Numbered from the stretch's first letter, positions 8,437-18,307 are shown. The stretch: 64,000 nucleotides of DNA from Burkholderia lata (GCF_000012945.1 NC_007511.1:3472001-3536000), one strand, 5' to 3'. A program made the numbers and translations. The notes: generated by a model from the letters alone, not told the origin.

Positions 8437-9393
8437 ATGACCCTACGCCATGAAAACCGTCCCGGCCCGGCCGATCCCGGCCCCCTCTGCGCGATGAGCC
8501 GCTTTCGCGCCACCTACGACGGGCCCGCGCTCGAATCGTCCGAGATGGACGTGCGCGAACTCGCGCCCGCGCTGCTCGCCATCGGGGATCTGCTCGACGC
8601 GTCGACCCGCGCGCTGTGCGGCAATCAGGTGCGGCCGCAAGTGAACGTGCGCGGCAGCTTCAAGACCGGCAGCTTCGGCATCGACTTCACGCTCGCGACC
8701 TCGCTGCTCGGCCGCATGCGCGACATGCTGAGCGGCAACGAAGGCACGGCGCTCGCCAATGCGGTCACGATCCTGACCGCACTCGGCATCGCCGCGCCGA
8801 GGGCGGGAAAGGGGCTCTTCGCCGTCCTCAAATGGCTGCGCGGGCGCGAGATCCTGCAGGTGCAGATGCAGGACCACACCGCCATCCTGCACGTCGAAGG
8901 CGACACACTCGAAATCGACCTGCCCGTCCTCACGCTGCTGCGCGACGTCCGCGTTCGCCACGCCACCGAGCACGTGCTTGCGCCGCTCGCGCGCGAAGGC
9001 ATCGTGGTGTTTGCAGTCGGCACCGACACGGAAATCGTCGAAACGGTCGACCGAAGCGAAATCGCGTGGTTTCACGCGCCCGAACCCGCCGGCTCGCTGA
9101 TCCTCGACGAGCATTGCAGGATGGCGTTCTCGATCGTGTCGCTCGCGTTCAAGGACGACAACAAGTGGCGGCTGTACGACGGCACGTCGACGATTCACGC
9201 GGCGATCACGGACACCGGCTTTCTGTCGCGCGTGAACAACAGCCAGGTCAGCTTCAGCAAGGGTGACGTGCTCGTGTGCAATGTCCGCATGCAGCAGTGG
9301 CAAACCTCGGACGGAGCAAAAACCGAATACGAAGTGACGAATGTCCTCGAACATCGCCCGGCCGCCCTACAGATTCAGTTGCCGGGGCTGTGA
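8437..9393 (+). CDS. Conserved-looking hypothetical protein
   Basis: The 318-residue soluble protein has no signal peptide or membrane segment. A possible later start is Met20 (8494), where MSRFRATYDGPALESSEMDV begins a more ordered domain. The middle (GLFAVLKWLRGREILQVQMQ) and the end (FSKGDVLVCNVRMQQWQTSD) look like a beta-rich fold, but I recognise no family. Codon use is strongly typical of the host, which supports a real gene. It is a single-gene unit, convergent with the lipocalin-like gene at 9406. Confidence 0.6.
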   Translation: MTLRHENRPGPADPGPLCAMSRFRATYDGPALESSEMDVRELAPALLAIGDLLDASTRALCGNQVRPQVNVRGSFKTGSFGIDFTLATSLLGRMRDMLSGNEGTALANAVTILTALGIAAPRAGKGLFAVLKWLRGREILQVQMQDHTAILHVEGDTLEIDLPVLTLLRDVRVRHATEHVLAPLAREGIVVFAVGTDTEIVETVDRSEIAWFHAPEPAGSLILDEHCRMAFSIVSLAFKDDNKWRLYDGTSTIHAAITDTGFLSRVNNSQVSFSKGDVLVCNVRMQQWQTSDGAKTEYEVTNVLEHRPAALQIQLPGL

Positions 9394-9405
9394 CGCCCTC
9401 CCGCC

Positions 9406-9906
9406 TCAATCCACTCGCCGCCACACCGAGATCGGTATGTCGCCGTTCGCACGCGGCGGCACGCGGTAGCTCAGTTCGCCGTCCTTCAACTGATAGCGTC
9501 GCGTCTGCGTTTGCCCGATCCAGTTCGGGTACGACGCATTGACGATGTGAAACGCGAGCTTGTGATTCGCCGGATCGACGGTCAGCGTGCCGTAGTGGGT
9601 ACTCGAGCCGAGCACGGCTTCGCGGAATTCGTCCGGCGTGCCGGTCGCCTTGTCGTTCGACGCGAAGCGTGGGCGTTCCGACTTGAAGATCTGCAGCGAG
9701 TAGTTCCCGTGCATGTCGATCAGCAGCAGCCCCTTCGGATCGGCGCCATAGTCGCGACCGACCGTGCCATCGGGATGTTGTACGTCCGCCGCGACCAGCG
9801 TCCACGTCCCCGCGAGCGACGGCGCGGCCGATGCGTCGCCCGGAATCATCGATGCGGCCAGCAGCATGCCGGGAAAGCCTTGGCGGAATATCGAGCGGAT
9901 GTTCAT
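9406..9906 (-). CDS. Lipocalin-like domain protein, probably exported
   Basis: The 166-residue protein starts with a short hydrophobic leader ending SAAP around residue 28, so it is probably periplasmic. The mature part begins SLAGTWTLVAADVQHPDG and contains KGLLLIDMHGNYSLQIF, the pattern of the lipocalin-like domain (a small beta-barrel binding hydrophobic ligands) found in many proteobacterial proteins. It is divergent from the LysR gene at 10069, with a palindrome between them, so that regulator is its likely controller. Confidence 0.7.
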   Translation of the reverse strand: MNIRSIFRQGFPGMLLAASMIPGDASAAPSLAGTWTLVAADVQHPDGTVGRDYGADPKGLLLIDMHGNYSLQIFKSERPRFASNDKATGTPDEFREAVLGSSTHYGTLTVDPANHKLAFHIVNASYPNWIGQTQTRRYQLKDGELSYRVPPRANGDIPISVWRRVD

Positions 9907-9977
9907 TCACTGTCCTCGTGAGAAAGAAGGGAAGCCACCTCACGGGGATCCGCAGCCGCGTATCGCGCGCATCCCCG

Positions 9978-9998
9978 TGAACCGGAACGACCGGTTCA
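9978..9998. promoter_or_regulatory. Palindromic LysR-type operator
   Basis: TGAACCGG (9978-9985) and CCGGTTCA (9991-9998) form a perfect inverted repeat with a 5-bp spacer. It fits the T-n11-A pattern of LysR sites and lies between the divergent lipocalin-like and LysR genes. Confidence 0.5.
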
Positions 9999-10068
9999 GT
10001 TGATGGTAGCGACGAGAATGTGCAATAAATACGATAATTCTAAATCGACTTATAAGAAAAACCGAATC

Positions 10069-10974
10069 ATGACGCTCCCGAATCTCGACATGGATGCGCT
10101 GCGCACGCTGATCGCCGCGGATCGGCTCGGCAGCCTCAACCGCGCCGCCGACCGGATCGGCCGCTCGCAGTCGGCGGTCAGCCAGCAGATGCGCAAGCTC
10201 GAAACGCAGATCGGCCAGCCGCTGTTTCGCCGTCAGGGGCGCGGCCTCGTGCCGACCGAGGCCGGCGAACTGATGCTGTCCTATGCGCGCCGCATTCTCG
10301 AACTGAACGACGAGGCGGTCGGCGCGATCCGCGGCGCGGCGATCGAGGGGGCCGTGCGCTTCGGGCTGCCAGGCGACTTCGCCGAATCGTGGCTGCCCGT
10401 CGCGCTCGGCCAGTTCAAGCGCACGCACCCGGGCGTGCGCGTCGACATCGTCGTCGACGGCAACGGTGCGTTGCTCGACCGGCTCGATGGCGGCGAACTC
10501 GACATCGTGCTCGCGATGGGCCGCGGGCATCGGGCCGACGCCGAACATCTGGTCACGCTGCCGATGGCGTGGATCGGGCCGCAAGGCATCGACGTGCGTC
10601 CGCGCGCCGGCGTGCCGCTGGATCTTGCGCTGTACAAACCGCCGTGCCTGTTCCGCAAGGCCGGCACCGATGCGCTCGACAAGGCCGGGATCCCATGGCG
10701 GCTCGCTTACACGACCGGCAGCCTGCAAAGCCTGTGGGCAGGTGTCGCGGGCGGACTGGGGATTTCGGCGAGAACGATGGTGGGTGTGCCGCCAGCACTG
10801 CGGCAACTCGGAGAGCGCGACGGCCTGCCGCCGCTGCCGTCAGTCGACGTGTGCCTTCATGCGGGCGAAGGCGATGCGCCTTCCGCGCTCGCGAACCTGA
10901 AACGCGTGGTGGTCGACACGCTGATCGCCAATCTCGCGGATACGCAAAAGATATCCGGCCGGCACGCCGCATGA
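10069..10974 (+). CDS. LysR-family transcriptional regulator
   Basis: Starting at MTLPNLDMDALRTLIAADRL, the protein carries a LysR helix-turn-helix (NRAADRIGRSQSAVSQQMRK) and a periplasmic-binding-protein-like effector domain, 301 aa in all, the normal length. The frame is open 23 codons further upstream, but that part is A+T-rich leader with no family match, so ATG 10069 is preferred. It probably controls the divergent lipocalin-like gene; the effector is unknown. Confidence 0.85.
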   Translation: MTLPNLDMDALRTLIAADRLGSLNRAADRIGRSQSAVSQQMRKLETQIGQPLFRRQGRGLVPTEAGELMLSYARRILELNDEAVGAIRGAAIEGAVRFGLPGDFAESWLPVALGQFKRTHPGVRVDIVVDGNGALLDRLDGGELDIVLAMGRGHRADAEHLVTLPMAWIGPQGIDVRPRAGVPLDLALYKPPCLFRKAGTDALDKAGIPWRLAYTTGSLQSLWAGVAGGLGISARTMVGVPPALRQLGERDGLPPLPSVDVCLHAGEGDAPSALANLKRVVVDTLIANLADTQKISGRHAA

Positions 10975-11103
10975 TCGGCCAGGCATGCGCGCCGGCTTCG
11001 GCGCTGTGCCCTTTGACCGGCTGCCCGCCATCGGGAATGATGCGCTGCGGGGTTCAACCTTCCCGTCGACGATCCCGCCTTCCCGAACGAACGAGCCCGC
11101 ACG

Positions 11104-11541
11104 ATGACACATGCAATCCGCCTGCGCCCGGCGTCTGCCGCCGACCTGCCGTTCCTGTTGAACCTGCGTCGCCTCACGGTGACCGAGCACCTGCAACGCG
11201 TTGGCGCGCCGACCGACGACGACGCGCACGACCGGCGCATCCGCGCGCATTTCGACGATGCAATGATCGTCTGCGAAGGCGATAACGCCATCGGCTTGCT
11301 GAAGGTGACACGCGCCACCGACGAGTGGCACGTGCACCAGATCCAGATCCTCCCCGCGCACCAGGGCCGGGGGATCGGCGAAGCCGTGCTGAACGCAATA
11401 CTGACCGACGCGGCACGCACGCACGTGCCGGTGTCGCTCAGCGTGCTGCATGGGAACCCGGCGCGGCGGCTCTATGAACGGCTCGGCTTCCACAGCGAAT
11501 CGGAAACCGAAACGAGCGCGAGCATGATCTGGCACGCGTGA
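11104..11541 (+). CDS. GNAT-family N-acetyltransferase
   Basis: The 145-residue protein spans one GNAT domain: IRLRPASAADLPFLLNLRR at the start, the acetyl-CoA loop QILPAHQGRGIGEAVLNAIL (Q-G-R-G-I-G) and the closing LHGNPARRLYERLGFHSESE. This end pattern is typical of RimI-like enzymes. The substrate is not predictable. It stands alone, 130 bp after the LysR gene and convergent with the isomerase gene at 11575. Confidence 0.82.
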   Translation: MTHAIRLRPASAADLPFLLNLRRLTVTEHLQRVGAPTDDDAHDRRIRAHFDDAMIVCEGDNAIGLLKVTRATDEWHVHQIQILPAHQGRGIGEAVLNAILTDAARTHVPVSLSVLHGNPARRLYERLGFHSESETETSASMIWHA

Positions 11542-11574
11542 CGTCCGGCGTTCCGACGCCGCCGCGTTACTGCA

Positions 11575-12411
11575 TTACTGCGTGATCTTCGCGTCCTTCA
11601 GCAAGTTGCCGATCATCTGCGCACTCGCCTTCTCCACGGCCGCCGCCTGCAGTTGCTGCTGAAGCCCCGGCTTCGCGGTCGCGAAGCCCGGCACCTGGGT
11701 CGGCCGCTTCGCATCCAGCTTCACGATCGCCCGCACGCCATCGACCGGGATCGAATCGCTCGTTGCGGCGCCTACCTTCAGTTTCTCGAGCGCCTGCGCG
11801 ATCGGCAACGGCAAGCCGGACGTCTTGCCTTCCGTCACCGGCGTGTGGAAGCTCACCCACGGCAGTTCGCCGCCGGTATCGCGGCTCGGCGCCATGCTGT
11901 ATTGACGCGCCAGCCCTTCGAACGACTTGCCCGCCTTCAGCTCGCTCAGCACCGTCGCGGCTGTCACCGGATCCTGGACGATGATCAGGCGCGGCTTGTA
12001 CTCGTTCTTGCCGAGCGTGGCCACGAGTTCGTCGTAGCGCGCCTTGACCTGTTCTTCGGTCACCGGCTCGGGCTTCACGTTGTCGCGCAGGTAAAGCTGC
12101 ACTTCGGCATTCGCTTTCGCCTGCTGCACCGCCGCCTTGACCTCGGGCTTGTCGGCGTAGTTCGCCTTCTCGGCGGCCTGCTGAACCAGCACGCGTGTGA
12201 TCAACTGATTCTTGATCGCCTGGCGGATCTGCGGCGAGTCGGGTTGCCCGGACGCGCGCAGCAACGTATCGACGTCGGCCTGCATGATCGGCGTGCCGTT
12301 GACCGTCGCAACGGTCGCCGCGGTCGCCGTCTCTGCGTGGGCAGTCCCGCTCAGCGCGCCAGCCAGCGCAGCGATCAGCAACAGGCGGTTCGGTGTGGTT
12401 TTCGTCTTCAT
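11575..12411 (-). CDS. Periplasmic parvulin-type peptidyl-prolyl isomerase
   Basis: From ATG 12411 the 278-residue product has a signal peptide (MKTKTTPNRLLLIAALAGAL, cleavage near AHA-ET), a SurA_N-like helical chaperone part (residues ~30-130) and a parvulin domain (~135-240) containing SFEGLARQYSMAPSRDTGGE. The architecture is that of PpiC/PrsA-like folding factors acting on exported proteins. The frame runs upstream to 12489, but the signal peptide fixes the start. It is transcribed alone. Confidence 0.82.
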   Translation of the reverse strand: MKTKTTPNRLLLIAALAGALSGTAHAETATAATVATVNGTPIMQADVDTLLRASGQPDSPQIRQAIKNQLITRVLVQQAAEKANYADKPEVKAAVQQAKANAEVQLYLRDNVKPEPVTEEQVKARYDELVATLGKNEYKPRLIIVQDPVTAATVLSELKAGKSFEGLARQYSMAPSRDTGGELPWVSFHTPVTEGKTSGLPLPIAQALEKLKVGAATSDSIPVDGVRAIVKLDAKRPTQVPGFATAKPGLQQQLQAAAVEKASAQMIGNLLKDAKITQ

Positions 12412-12766
12412 CTTTTCGTCACTTCGGCTCAAAAAACGCGGCATGGGGAAGCCGCGCAAATACCCCGGCGCTGCAATGCGCCGGCGCAACCCGTCAGTCG
12501 ATTCGGTTCATCGTCATGGGCACGCGCAGTGCCTGCCGATGCCGCTGTCATTGTGCCCGGAAGCGGTTTTCCGCGTCGTGTGGTTGGGGACAGCCGCCCG
12601 GCGGGCGGTGAGGCGCGCGTTGCGCACGCCGGCCATTACGAGCGCGTGATGTGGAAATTCTGTGGAAGCGCCGTGGAAATCGCGCGAAACCGCGATGAAT
12701 CACATCATGGCTTCGCGCGCCCGGCCGCCGAACGAGATCGAGGCGGCCGCGCACGCATCGTCAAAG
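12412..12766. other. Intergenic region
   Basis: The 355 bp between the isomerase start and the end of the beta-propeller gene carry the isomerase promoter region. No RNA, repeat or small gene was recognised. Confidence 0.35.
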
Positions 12767-14701
12767 TCAGGGCGTCCACCGGTACACGGTGATGCTGTTG
12801 CCCTTCACGTTGTTCTTCATCACCACGTACTCGCCGTTCGATCGACGATACGCACGAATGCTGTACATCGCATCGATCGCGCTGCTGGTATCGACGGTCG
12901 CGGGGCTCGCGTTGACCAGCGTGGTGTCGAGATTGCCGGTGGTGAGGTTGAACGCGTCGACGTTCGGCCACAGCGGCCCGCTGCTGCTGAACCAGTAGCC
13001 GACGAACAGATGGTTGCCCACCGCGTCGATCGATTTCGCGCCGCTGTGCGGCAGCGTGATCACCGGGTCCGGCTTCGTCGTGTTGCCCGCGCTCCAGCCG
13101 TGATACACCTCGATGCGCGTGCCGATCGACGTCCAGTCGTTGGTCCCGATGGCGCCCTGCGCGAGCACCATCGTGTCGCTGTCCGCGAGATAGACGATGC
13201 GCGTGAGCGGCTGGATGCTGTCGGGCACGCGGGTCGCGACGCCCGGCCCCCACGACGGCTTGCCGCTCGCGTCGAAGCCGGTCAGCGGGTAATGGGTAAT
13301 CGCGCCGGTCTTGTCGAGGCCGGCCCACACGCCGCCCTTGCTGTCGATGCTGAAGCCGCTCGTCACGCGCCGCGTCGTGTTGAACGCGGGGCCCGGGATC
13401 GCGCCGTCCGGAATCGCGATGTAGCCGTTCGCCGCGTTGAAGTGGAAGAAATAGAAAATCGGCGGGTTCTGGCCGGCCGCGACGAGAATCCGGTTCGCGC
13501 CCACCGACGTGAGCAGCCCGAAATGCTCGTCGCGCTGCGTGTCGCTCATGTTGATGCGCGGATCGGCCGGATACGCGAACGGGTCGACCGTGTTCGCGAC
13601 GAACTTGCCGCCCGCGCTGCCGCTGTATATGTGCGTGCCGCCATAGAACAGCGCGCCGTCCGTGACCGGGTCCGGCGCGGCGATCCCTTCGAAGTTCAGC
13701 GACTGCAGCGTCCACCGCAGGCTGCCGGTGCTGCTGTACGCATGGATGTCGGTCGCGCCGTTGCGGCCGAGATCCCAGCTGCCGCCCCACGGATTGTTGA
13801 GCACATAGAGATTGCCGCCGGTGTCCTTGCCGAGCCCGACGATGCGCGTGAAGCGCTGCGCACCGACCTGCCCCTTGATGCCGGTCGTCGTGTCGAGATA
13901 GCCGCCGCGCACGCCGAACGTGCCGGCCAGCGCGGGCCGGCCCGCCACCGTATAGCGCTTGATGTTCTGGTCGGGGCCTTCGTCGCCGACCAGCAACTGT
14001 CCGGCCGCCGCATCGAAAGCCAGCGCCGACGGCTGCGACCCGGCCGGCATCCGGATCGTGTTCAGCAGCGCACCGGACGGGCTGAAGCCGACGATCGAGC
14101 CCGCGCTCTTCTGCGCGACCCACACGTTGCCCGCGCCATCCACCGCGAGCGCGCCCGGCGCCGCTACGCCGAGGTCCCGCTGCCACACGCCGTCGGTGGT
14201 GAACACGCGCACGCGATTGCCGTAGAAGTCGCTCGCATAGAGCAGCGAGCCGGCCGTCGCGAGCCCGGTGACGACGTCGATGCGCGGCTGGTTCGTCGCC
14301 GCACTGACCTGGATGACGCGGTCGCGATACTTCGTTGCGCGGTTGTAGCGCCCCACCGCGCCGCTGCCGTACGTCTTGCCCGGCTGCAGCGCGACGAACA
14401 GCGAGGTCGCATTGCCCGTGATCGCGCTTCCCTGGAACTCCGAGTGCGTGCCGATCGAGCCGGTGCTCTTGCCGTTCTGGTAGATCGCGACACCGCCCTC
14501 ATCCTCGTCCCACATCGACGCCGTGTAGATCACACCTTCGGGCGCGACCCACATCGCGCGCGCGACGTTGCCGACGTGGGCCGCGAGCGTGCCGTACGTG
14601 TTCGCGAGCCAGTCGGTGGTGTTGCCTGCGTGAGCGGAGGGGGTAATCGCGGCGATCGCTGCGGCGAGAAGCGCAGCCTGAAACCGTTGTCTGGCGACCA
14701 T
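12767..14701 (-). CDS. Secreted NHL/beta-propeller-like protein
   Basis: The 644-residue product begins with a signal peptide (MVARQRFQAALLAAAIAAIT, cleavage near AHA-GN). The mature part contains repeated propeller-blade patterns such as GALAVDGAGNVWVAQ, GLGKDTGGNLYVLN and SGFSIDSKGGVWAGL, in which a hydrophobic strand is followed by D-x-x-G-x-x-W/Y-V. Six or more blades seem likely. There is no anchor or catalytic motif, so it is probably a periplasmic or extracellular binding protein or lyase-like propeller. It stands alone, with nothing nearby that indicates its role. Confidence 0.72.
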   Translation of the reverse strand: MVARQRFQAALLAAAIAAITPSAHAGNTTDWLANTYGTLAAHVGNVARAMWVAPEGVIYTASMWDEDEGGVAIYQNGKSTGSIGTHSEFQGSAITGNATSLFVALQPGKTYGSGAVGRYNRATKYRDRVIQVSAATNQPRIDVVTGLATAGSLLYASDFYGNRVRVFTTDGVWQRDLGVAAPGALAVDGAGNVWVAQKSAGSIVGFSPSGALLNTIRMPAGSQPSALAFDAAAGQLLVGDEGPDQNIKRYTVAGRPALAGTFGVRGGYLDTTTGIKGQVGAQRFTRIVGLGKDTGGNLYVLNNPWGGSWDLGRNGATDIHAYSSTGSLRWTLQSLNFEGIAAPDPVTDGALFYGGTHIYSGSAGGKFVANTVDPFAYPADPRINMSDTQRDEHFGLLTSVGANRILVAAGQNPPIFYFFHFNAANGYIAIPDGAIPGPAFNTTRRVTSGFSIDSKGGVWAGLDKTGAITHYPLTGFDASGKPSWGPGVATRVPDSIQPLTRIVYLADSDTMVLAQGAIGTNDWTSIGTRIEVYHGWSAGNTTKPDPVITLPHSGAKSIDAVGNHLFVGYWFSSSGPLWPNVDAFNLTTGNLDTTLVNASPATVDTSSAIDAMYSIRAYRRSNGEYVVMKNNVKGNSITVYRWTP

Positions 14702-15251
14702 GACGGATGCTCTCCTGAATGGTGCGAACCTTCACATGAAGGGCCGGCCGGATGGTTTGAAAACCGCAATGCGTAAATTCTTCCCCTGAATCATCCGGCG
14801 CAGTCGGTATTACGTGCAGCATGCGTTCGATAATGCGCAGCGCGAGAATAGCGTTATATAAATCAAAAAAAATTGCGAAGCGTTCGTGCTGTTGTGCTTT
14901 TCACGGGTTCGGCTTCGATGGCATTGCCTGTGGCGCCCATACGCGCCGACGGCGAGCGCGACGATGCGACAGCGCGACAGTGAATGGTCACTTACACGTC
15001 CGTCGGGGATCGGGAAAATCAGGTTTGTGGCTGTCTGCGGGAATATCGCCGTGCGTTCAACGACGACGGATTGAAACGGTGAGCGCCGGTGTCAATCAGG
15101 GAATCAGGGAAAACCACCGCACTCGATACAGAATCACGGCCCCCAAAACAAAATCGCCGGCCTGAATCCTTATCGAATCCAGACCGGCGATCATCGATTA
15201 CCGGGGAGCAGACAACGCGCCACTATCGCTGCGCTGCCGCACTGCCGTGCA
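14702..15251. other. A+T-richer intergenic region
   Basis: About 550 bp lie between the propeller gene's start and the symporter's end. An A+T-rich patch near 14850-14880 may be the propeller gene's promoter. The only clear structure is the symporter terminator at 15144-15191. No gene is supported. Confidence 0.4.
15144..15191 (-). terminator. Intrinsic terminator of the symporter gene
   Basis: Read on the minus strand, the stem ATCGCCGG (15191-15184) pairs with CCGGCGAT (15160-15153) and is followed by a T-rich run complementary to CCCCCAAAACAAA. It lies 60 bp beyond the symporter stop. Confidence 0.7.
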
Positions 15252-16556
15252 TCATGCCGATGCCGAGGTCTCCGGCACCTTCACCTTCATTGCACGTCCG
15301 TTGCCCGGATCGTTGTCGTCGCGCGGATCGTCGAGCTGCCCTTCCCACTTCGCGACCACGGCCGCCGCGATCGAGTTGCCGACCGCGTTGGTGGCCGAGC
15401 GCCCCATGTCGAGGAACATGTCGACGCCCATGATCAGCAGCAACCCGGCTTCGGGCATGTTGAACTGGTTGAGCGTCGCCGCGATCACGACCAGCGATGC
15501 ACGCGGCACGCCCGCCATCCCCTTCGACGTGACCATCAGCATCAGCAGCATCGTGATCTGCGTACCCAGCGGCAGATGGATGCCGTACACCTGCGCGATG
15601 AACAGCACCGCGAACGTGCAGTACATCATCGAGCCGTCGAGGTTGAACGAATAGCCGATCGGCAGCACGAAGCTCGAGATCTTGCGGTTCACGCCGAAGC
15701 GGTCGAGCGCGTCCAGCAGCTTCGGATACGCGGCTTCGGAGCTCGCCGTCGCGAACGACAGCAGGAACGGCTCGCGAATCAGCCGGATCAGCGTGAACGC
15801 ACGCTTGCCGAGGAACGCCACGCCGGCGAGCGTCAGCACGCCCCACAGCAGCGCCAGGGCCAGATAGAAGCTCGCCATGAACTTCGCGAACGTAAGCAGG
15901 ATGCCGAGCCCCTGGGTGGTGATCGTCGACGCCAGCGCCGCGAACACCGCGACCGGCGCGAACCACATCACCGCGCCCGTCACCTTCAGCATCACCTGCG
16001 CGAGATCGTCGATCACGCCGGTCAGGCGCTTGCCCGACTCGCCGAGCGCCGACAGCGCGGTACCGAAGAAGATCGAGAAGACGACGATCTGCAGGATTTC
16101 GTTGTTCGCCATCGCTTCCGCGATCGACTTCGGCACCAGGTGGACCACGAAATCCTTCAGCGTGAAGGCGCCCGTCTTCAGGCCGAGGGACGCATCGGAC
16201 GCCGGCAGCGGCAGGCTCAGATGGCTGCCAGGTTGCAGGATTGTTGCGGTCAGCAGGCCGAGCAGCAACGACGTGAACGACGCGATGAAAAACCAGCCGA
16301 ACGCCTTGACGCCGACGCGGCCCACGGCACTGCCGTCGCCCATCTGCGCAATGCCGACGGTCAGCGTCGCGAATACCAGCGGCGCGATGATCATCTTGAT
16401 CAGGCGCAGGAATACGTCGGACAGCAACGATACGTAGCCGGCGACCTCCTTCGCCATGTTCGGGTCGGGAAACGCGCTATGACAGGCGTAACCCACTGCG
16501 ATACCAAGAATCATCGCGACAACGATGTACTTGGTGATGTTGTGCTTCTTCTTCAT
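15252..16556 (-). CDS. Dicarboxylate/amino acid:cation symporter (DAACS family)
   Basis: The 434-residue inner-membrane protein has about eight membrane segments and the DAACS signatures: the serine-rich loop SFATASSEAAYPKLLDAL, LPIGYSFNLDGSMMY and, near the C-terminus, the substrate-site helix DMGRSATNAVGNSIAAAVVA. Such carriers import C4-dicarboxylates, glutamate or aspartate with H+ or Na+. The sequence lies between GltP- and DctA-type members, so the substrate is left open. It is a single-gene unit closed by a good terminator. Confidence 0.88.
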   Translation of the reverse strand: MKKKHNITKYIVVAMILGIAVGYACHSAFPDPNMAKEVAGYVSLLSDVFLRLIKMIIAPLVFATLTVGIAQMGDGSAVGRVGVKAFGWFFIASFTSLLLGLLTATILQPGSHLSLPLPASDASLGLKTGAFTLKDFVVHLVPKSIAEAMANNEILQIVVFSIFFGTALSALGESGKRLTGVIDDLAQVMLKVTGAVMWFAPVAVFAALASTITTQGLGILLTFAKFMASFYLALALLWGVLTLAGVAFLGKRAFTLIRLIREPFLLSFATASSEAAYPKLLDALDRFGVNRKISSFVLPIGYSFNLDGSMMYCTFAVLFIAQVYGIHLPLGTQITMLLMLMVTSKGMAGVPRASLVVIAATLNQFNMPEAGLLLIMGVDMFLDMGRSATNAVGNSIAAAVVAKWEGQLDDPRDDNDPGNGRAMKVKVPETSASA

Positions 16557-17158
16557 TAGTAATCCAAATCACAAAGCGTATGTTGCTAACGGCTGGCACA
16601 TCTTTCGCGCCCGGCTACGAATCGAAACCCACGTCTCTCTGGGTGCGACGAGCCCGCCCTGACGGTCGCCACGGCGGACAAGGGGGGGCATTCTAACGCA
16701 AATGACAGCCCGGCTTTCAAATCTGAAAGTCGAGCGGGTTGATCTGCGTCCGGATGGCGTCGAAAAGGCGGGTTTTGTCGCGATCCTGCCCGCTTCCTGC
16801 GCGACCACGCGGGCAATCGGGCCACATTGCCGGTCGTGCCGGGCTTGCCACGGTTCACGCGCCGGCGACAGGAACCGCATCGTCGGGCTCCCCCTCTCCT
16901 CCCCGGCGGCATCGCGCTGCGTGACAACACGGTGAACGATCGCGACACATTTCCACAAAGATGCGCAGACCTTGACACTACGGCGCGTAATGCGTCTGTA
17001 ATATTTCGAAACGATTCGCGGTGACGCCCCGTCCGGGCGTCGATGCGCGATCACGCATCGACAACGCGGGACCAGGTTCGAGTCATTGCTTTCGACAGGC
17101 GGACGCGCTCGTTTTCTCAGCAGTCCTGCCCAATGAATGATCGAGGAAAGGCGGCATC
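16557..17158. other. Divergent intergenic region
   Basis: Some 600 bp separate the symporter gene from the glycan operon and must carry both promoters. A CTTTCAAATCTGAAAG inverted repeat (16713-16728) is the only clear local structure. No sigma-54 site in the right orientation and no small gene was found. Confidence 0.4.
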
Positions 17159-18307
17159 GTGATGAACATTCTGTATACCAACTTCCACGGCGACTACGGC
17201 GGCGGCCAGGACACCTACGTCCGCGATCTCGCCGCCGCGATGAGCCGGCACCATCGCGTGACGGTCGCGTCGCCGGAAGGCAGCCGCCTGTCGCGATTGT
17301 TGAAGGACAGCCCCGACGTGGCCATCTTCGACATGGAATTCAAGCCGCGCTGGAACCGGCTGTACCAGGAGATCGTCCGGCTGCGCCGGCAGATCGTCGC
17401 CGAGCGCTACGACGTCATCCACGTGAACGGGTCCGCCGATCACCGGCAGGTGATGCTCGCGCTGCTCGGCTGCCGGTATCGGCCGGCGGTCGTGCTCACC
17501 AAGCACAACACCTATCGCGCCGACAGCTTCGGCAACGTGCTGCGCGCGCGCCTCGCCACCGACCACACCATCGCGGTCAGCGACTACGTGGCGGGCATGC
17601 TCGCGCTCCGGTCGCCGTATGGCAACGTCACGGTCGTCAAGCACGGCGTGCGCCGGCAGGCCGCGGAACGACTGGCCAGCGACGAAATCCGCCGCCGCAA
17701 GATCGCGCTGTTCGGGCCGTCCGGCGCGGACGCGATCGTGCTCGGCAGCAGCGCCGGCACCGCGCCGGAGAAAGGCTGGATGGACCTGATCGCGGCGCTG
17801 GGCCGCCTGCCCGAACACGAGCGCGAGCGGTTTCGCGTGCTGCTGGTCGGCGCGGAGCCGACTGCCGAGCAACGCGAGCAGATCGCGCACCACCGCATGG
17901 CCGCGCGCACCGCGTTCACCGGCCGCCTCGACGACGTGCGGACGCCGTTCTCGATCATCGACGTGTCGTTCGTGCTGTCGTACCACGAGAGCCTGTCGTA
18001 TGCGTGCCGCGAAGCGATGTCGCTCGGCTGCCCGGCGATCGTGACGCGCGTGGGCGGGCTGCCCGAGAACGTCGAGCCGGGCGTGGACGGCTGGGTCGTC
18101 CCGCCGCGCGAGCCTGAAGCGATCGAGGCCATCCTGCGCTCAATCATGCGCGAGCCCGGGTGCGTGCGTGCGATGGGGCGCAGCGCACGGCTGAAGGGCA
18201 AGCGCGAATTCTCGTTCGAACGATTCATCGACGCGACGCTGTCCGTCTATCAGAAATCGATTCGCCACAACCCGTATCGTCGGGTGACATCCATGAGGTC
18301 CGTTTAA
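17159..18307 (+). CDS. GT4-family glycosyltransferase
   Basis: The 382-residue cytosolic protein has the two-lobed GT-B fold: an N-terminal GDYGGGQDTYVRDLAAAM glycine loop, and in the C-terminal lobe GTAPEKGWMDLIAALGR plus ESLSYACREAMSLGCPAIVT, the E-x7-E motif that binds the nucleotide-sugar. It would transfer a sugar to a glycan or lipid acceptor. Its TAA overlaps the next ATG by one base, so it leads an operon with a methyltransferase-like protein and a polysaccharide deacetylase. Confidence 0.85.
   Translation: MMNILYTNFHGDYGGGQDTYVRDLAAAMSRHHRVTVASPEGSRLSRLLKDSPDVAIFDMEFKPRWNRLYQEIVRLRRQIVAERYDVIHVNGSADHRQVMLALLGCRYRPAVVLTKHNTYRADSFGNVLRARLATDHTIAVSDYVAGMLALRSPYGNVTVVKHGVRRQAAERLASDEIRRRKIALFGPSGADAIVLGSSAGTAPEKGWMDLIAALGRLPEHERERFRVLLVGAEPTAEQREQIAHHRMAARTAFTGRLDDVRTPFSIIDVSFVLSYHESLSYACREAMSLGCPAIVTRVGGLPENVEPGVDGWVVPPREPEAIEAILRSIMREPGCVRAMGRSARLKGKREFSFERFIDATLSVYQKSIRHNPYRRVTSMRSV

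Noticed and set aside
12662..14776. A 704-codon plus-strand open frame opposite the beta-propeller gene
   Set aside because: The minus-strand frame has a signal peptide and blade repeats; the plus frame is low-complexity and Arg-rich.
16592..16606. TGGCAC followed by TCGC, resembling a sigma-54 promoter near the symporter gene
   Set aside because: It points away from the symporter gene, lies over 500 bp from the glycan operon, and the -12 element does not match TTGC.
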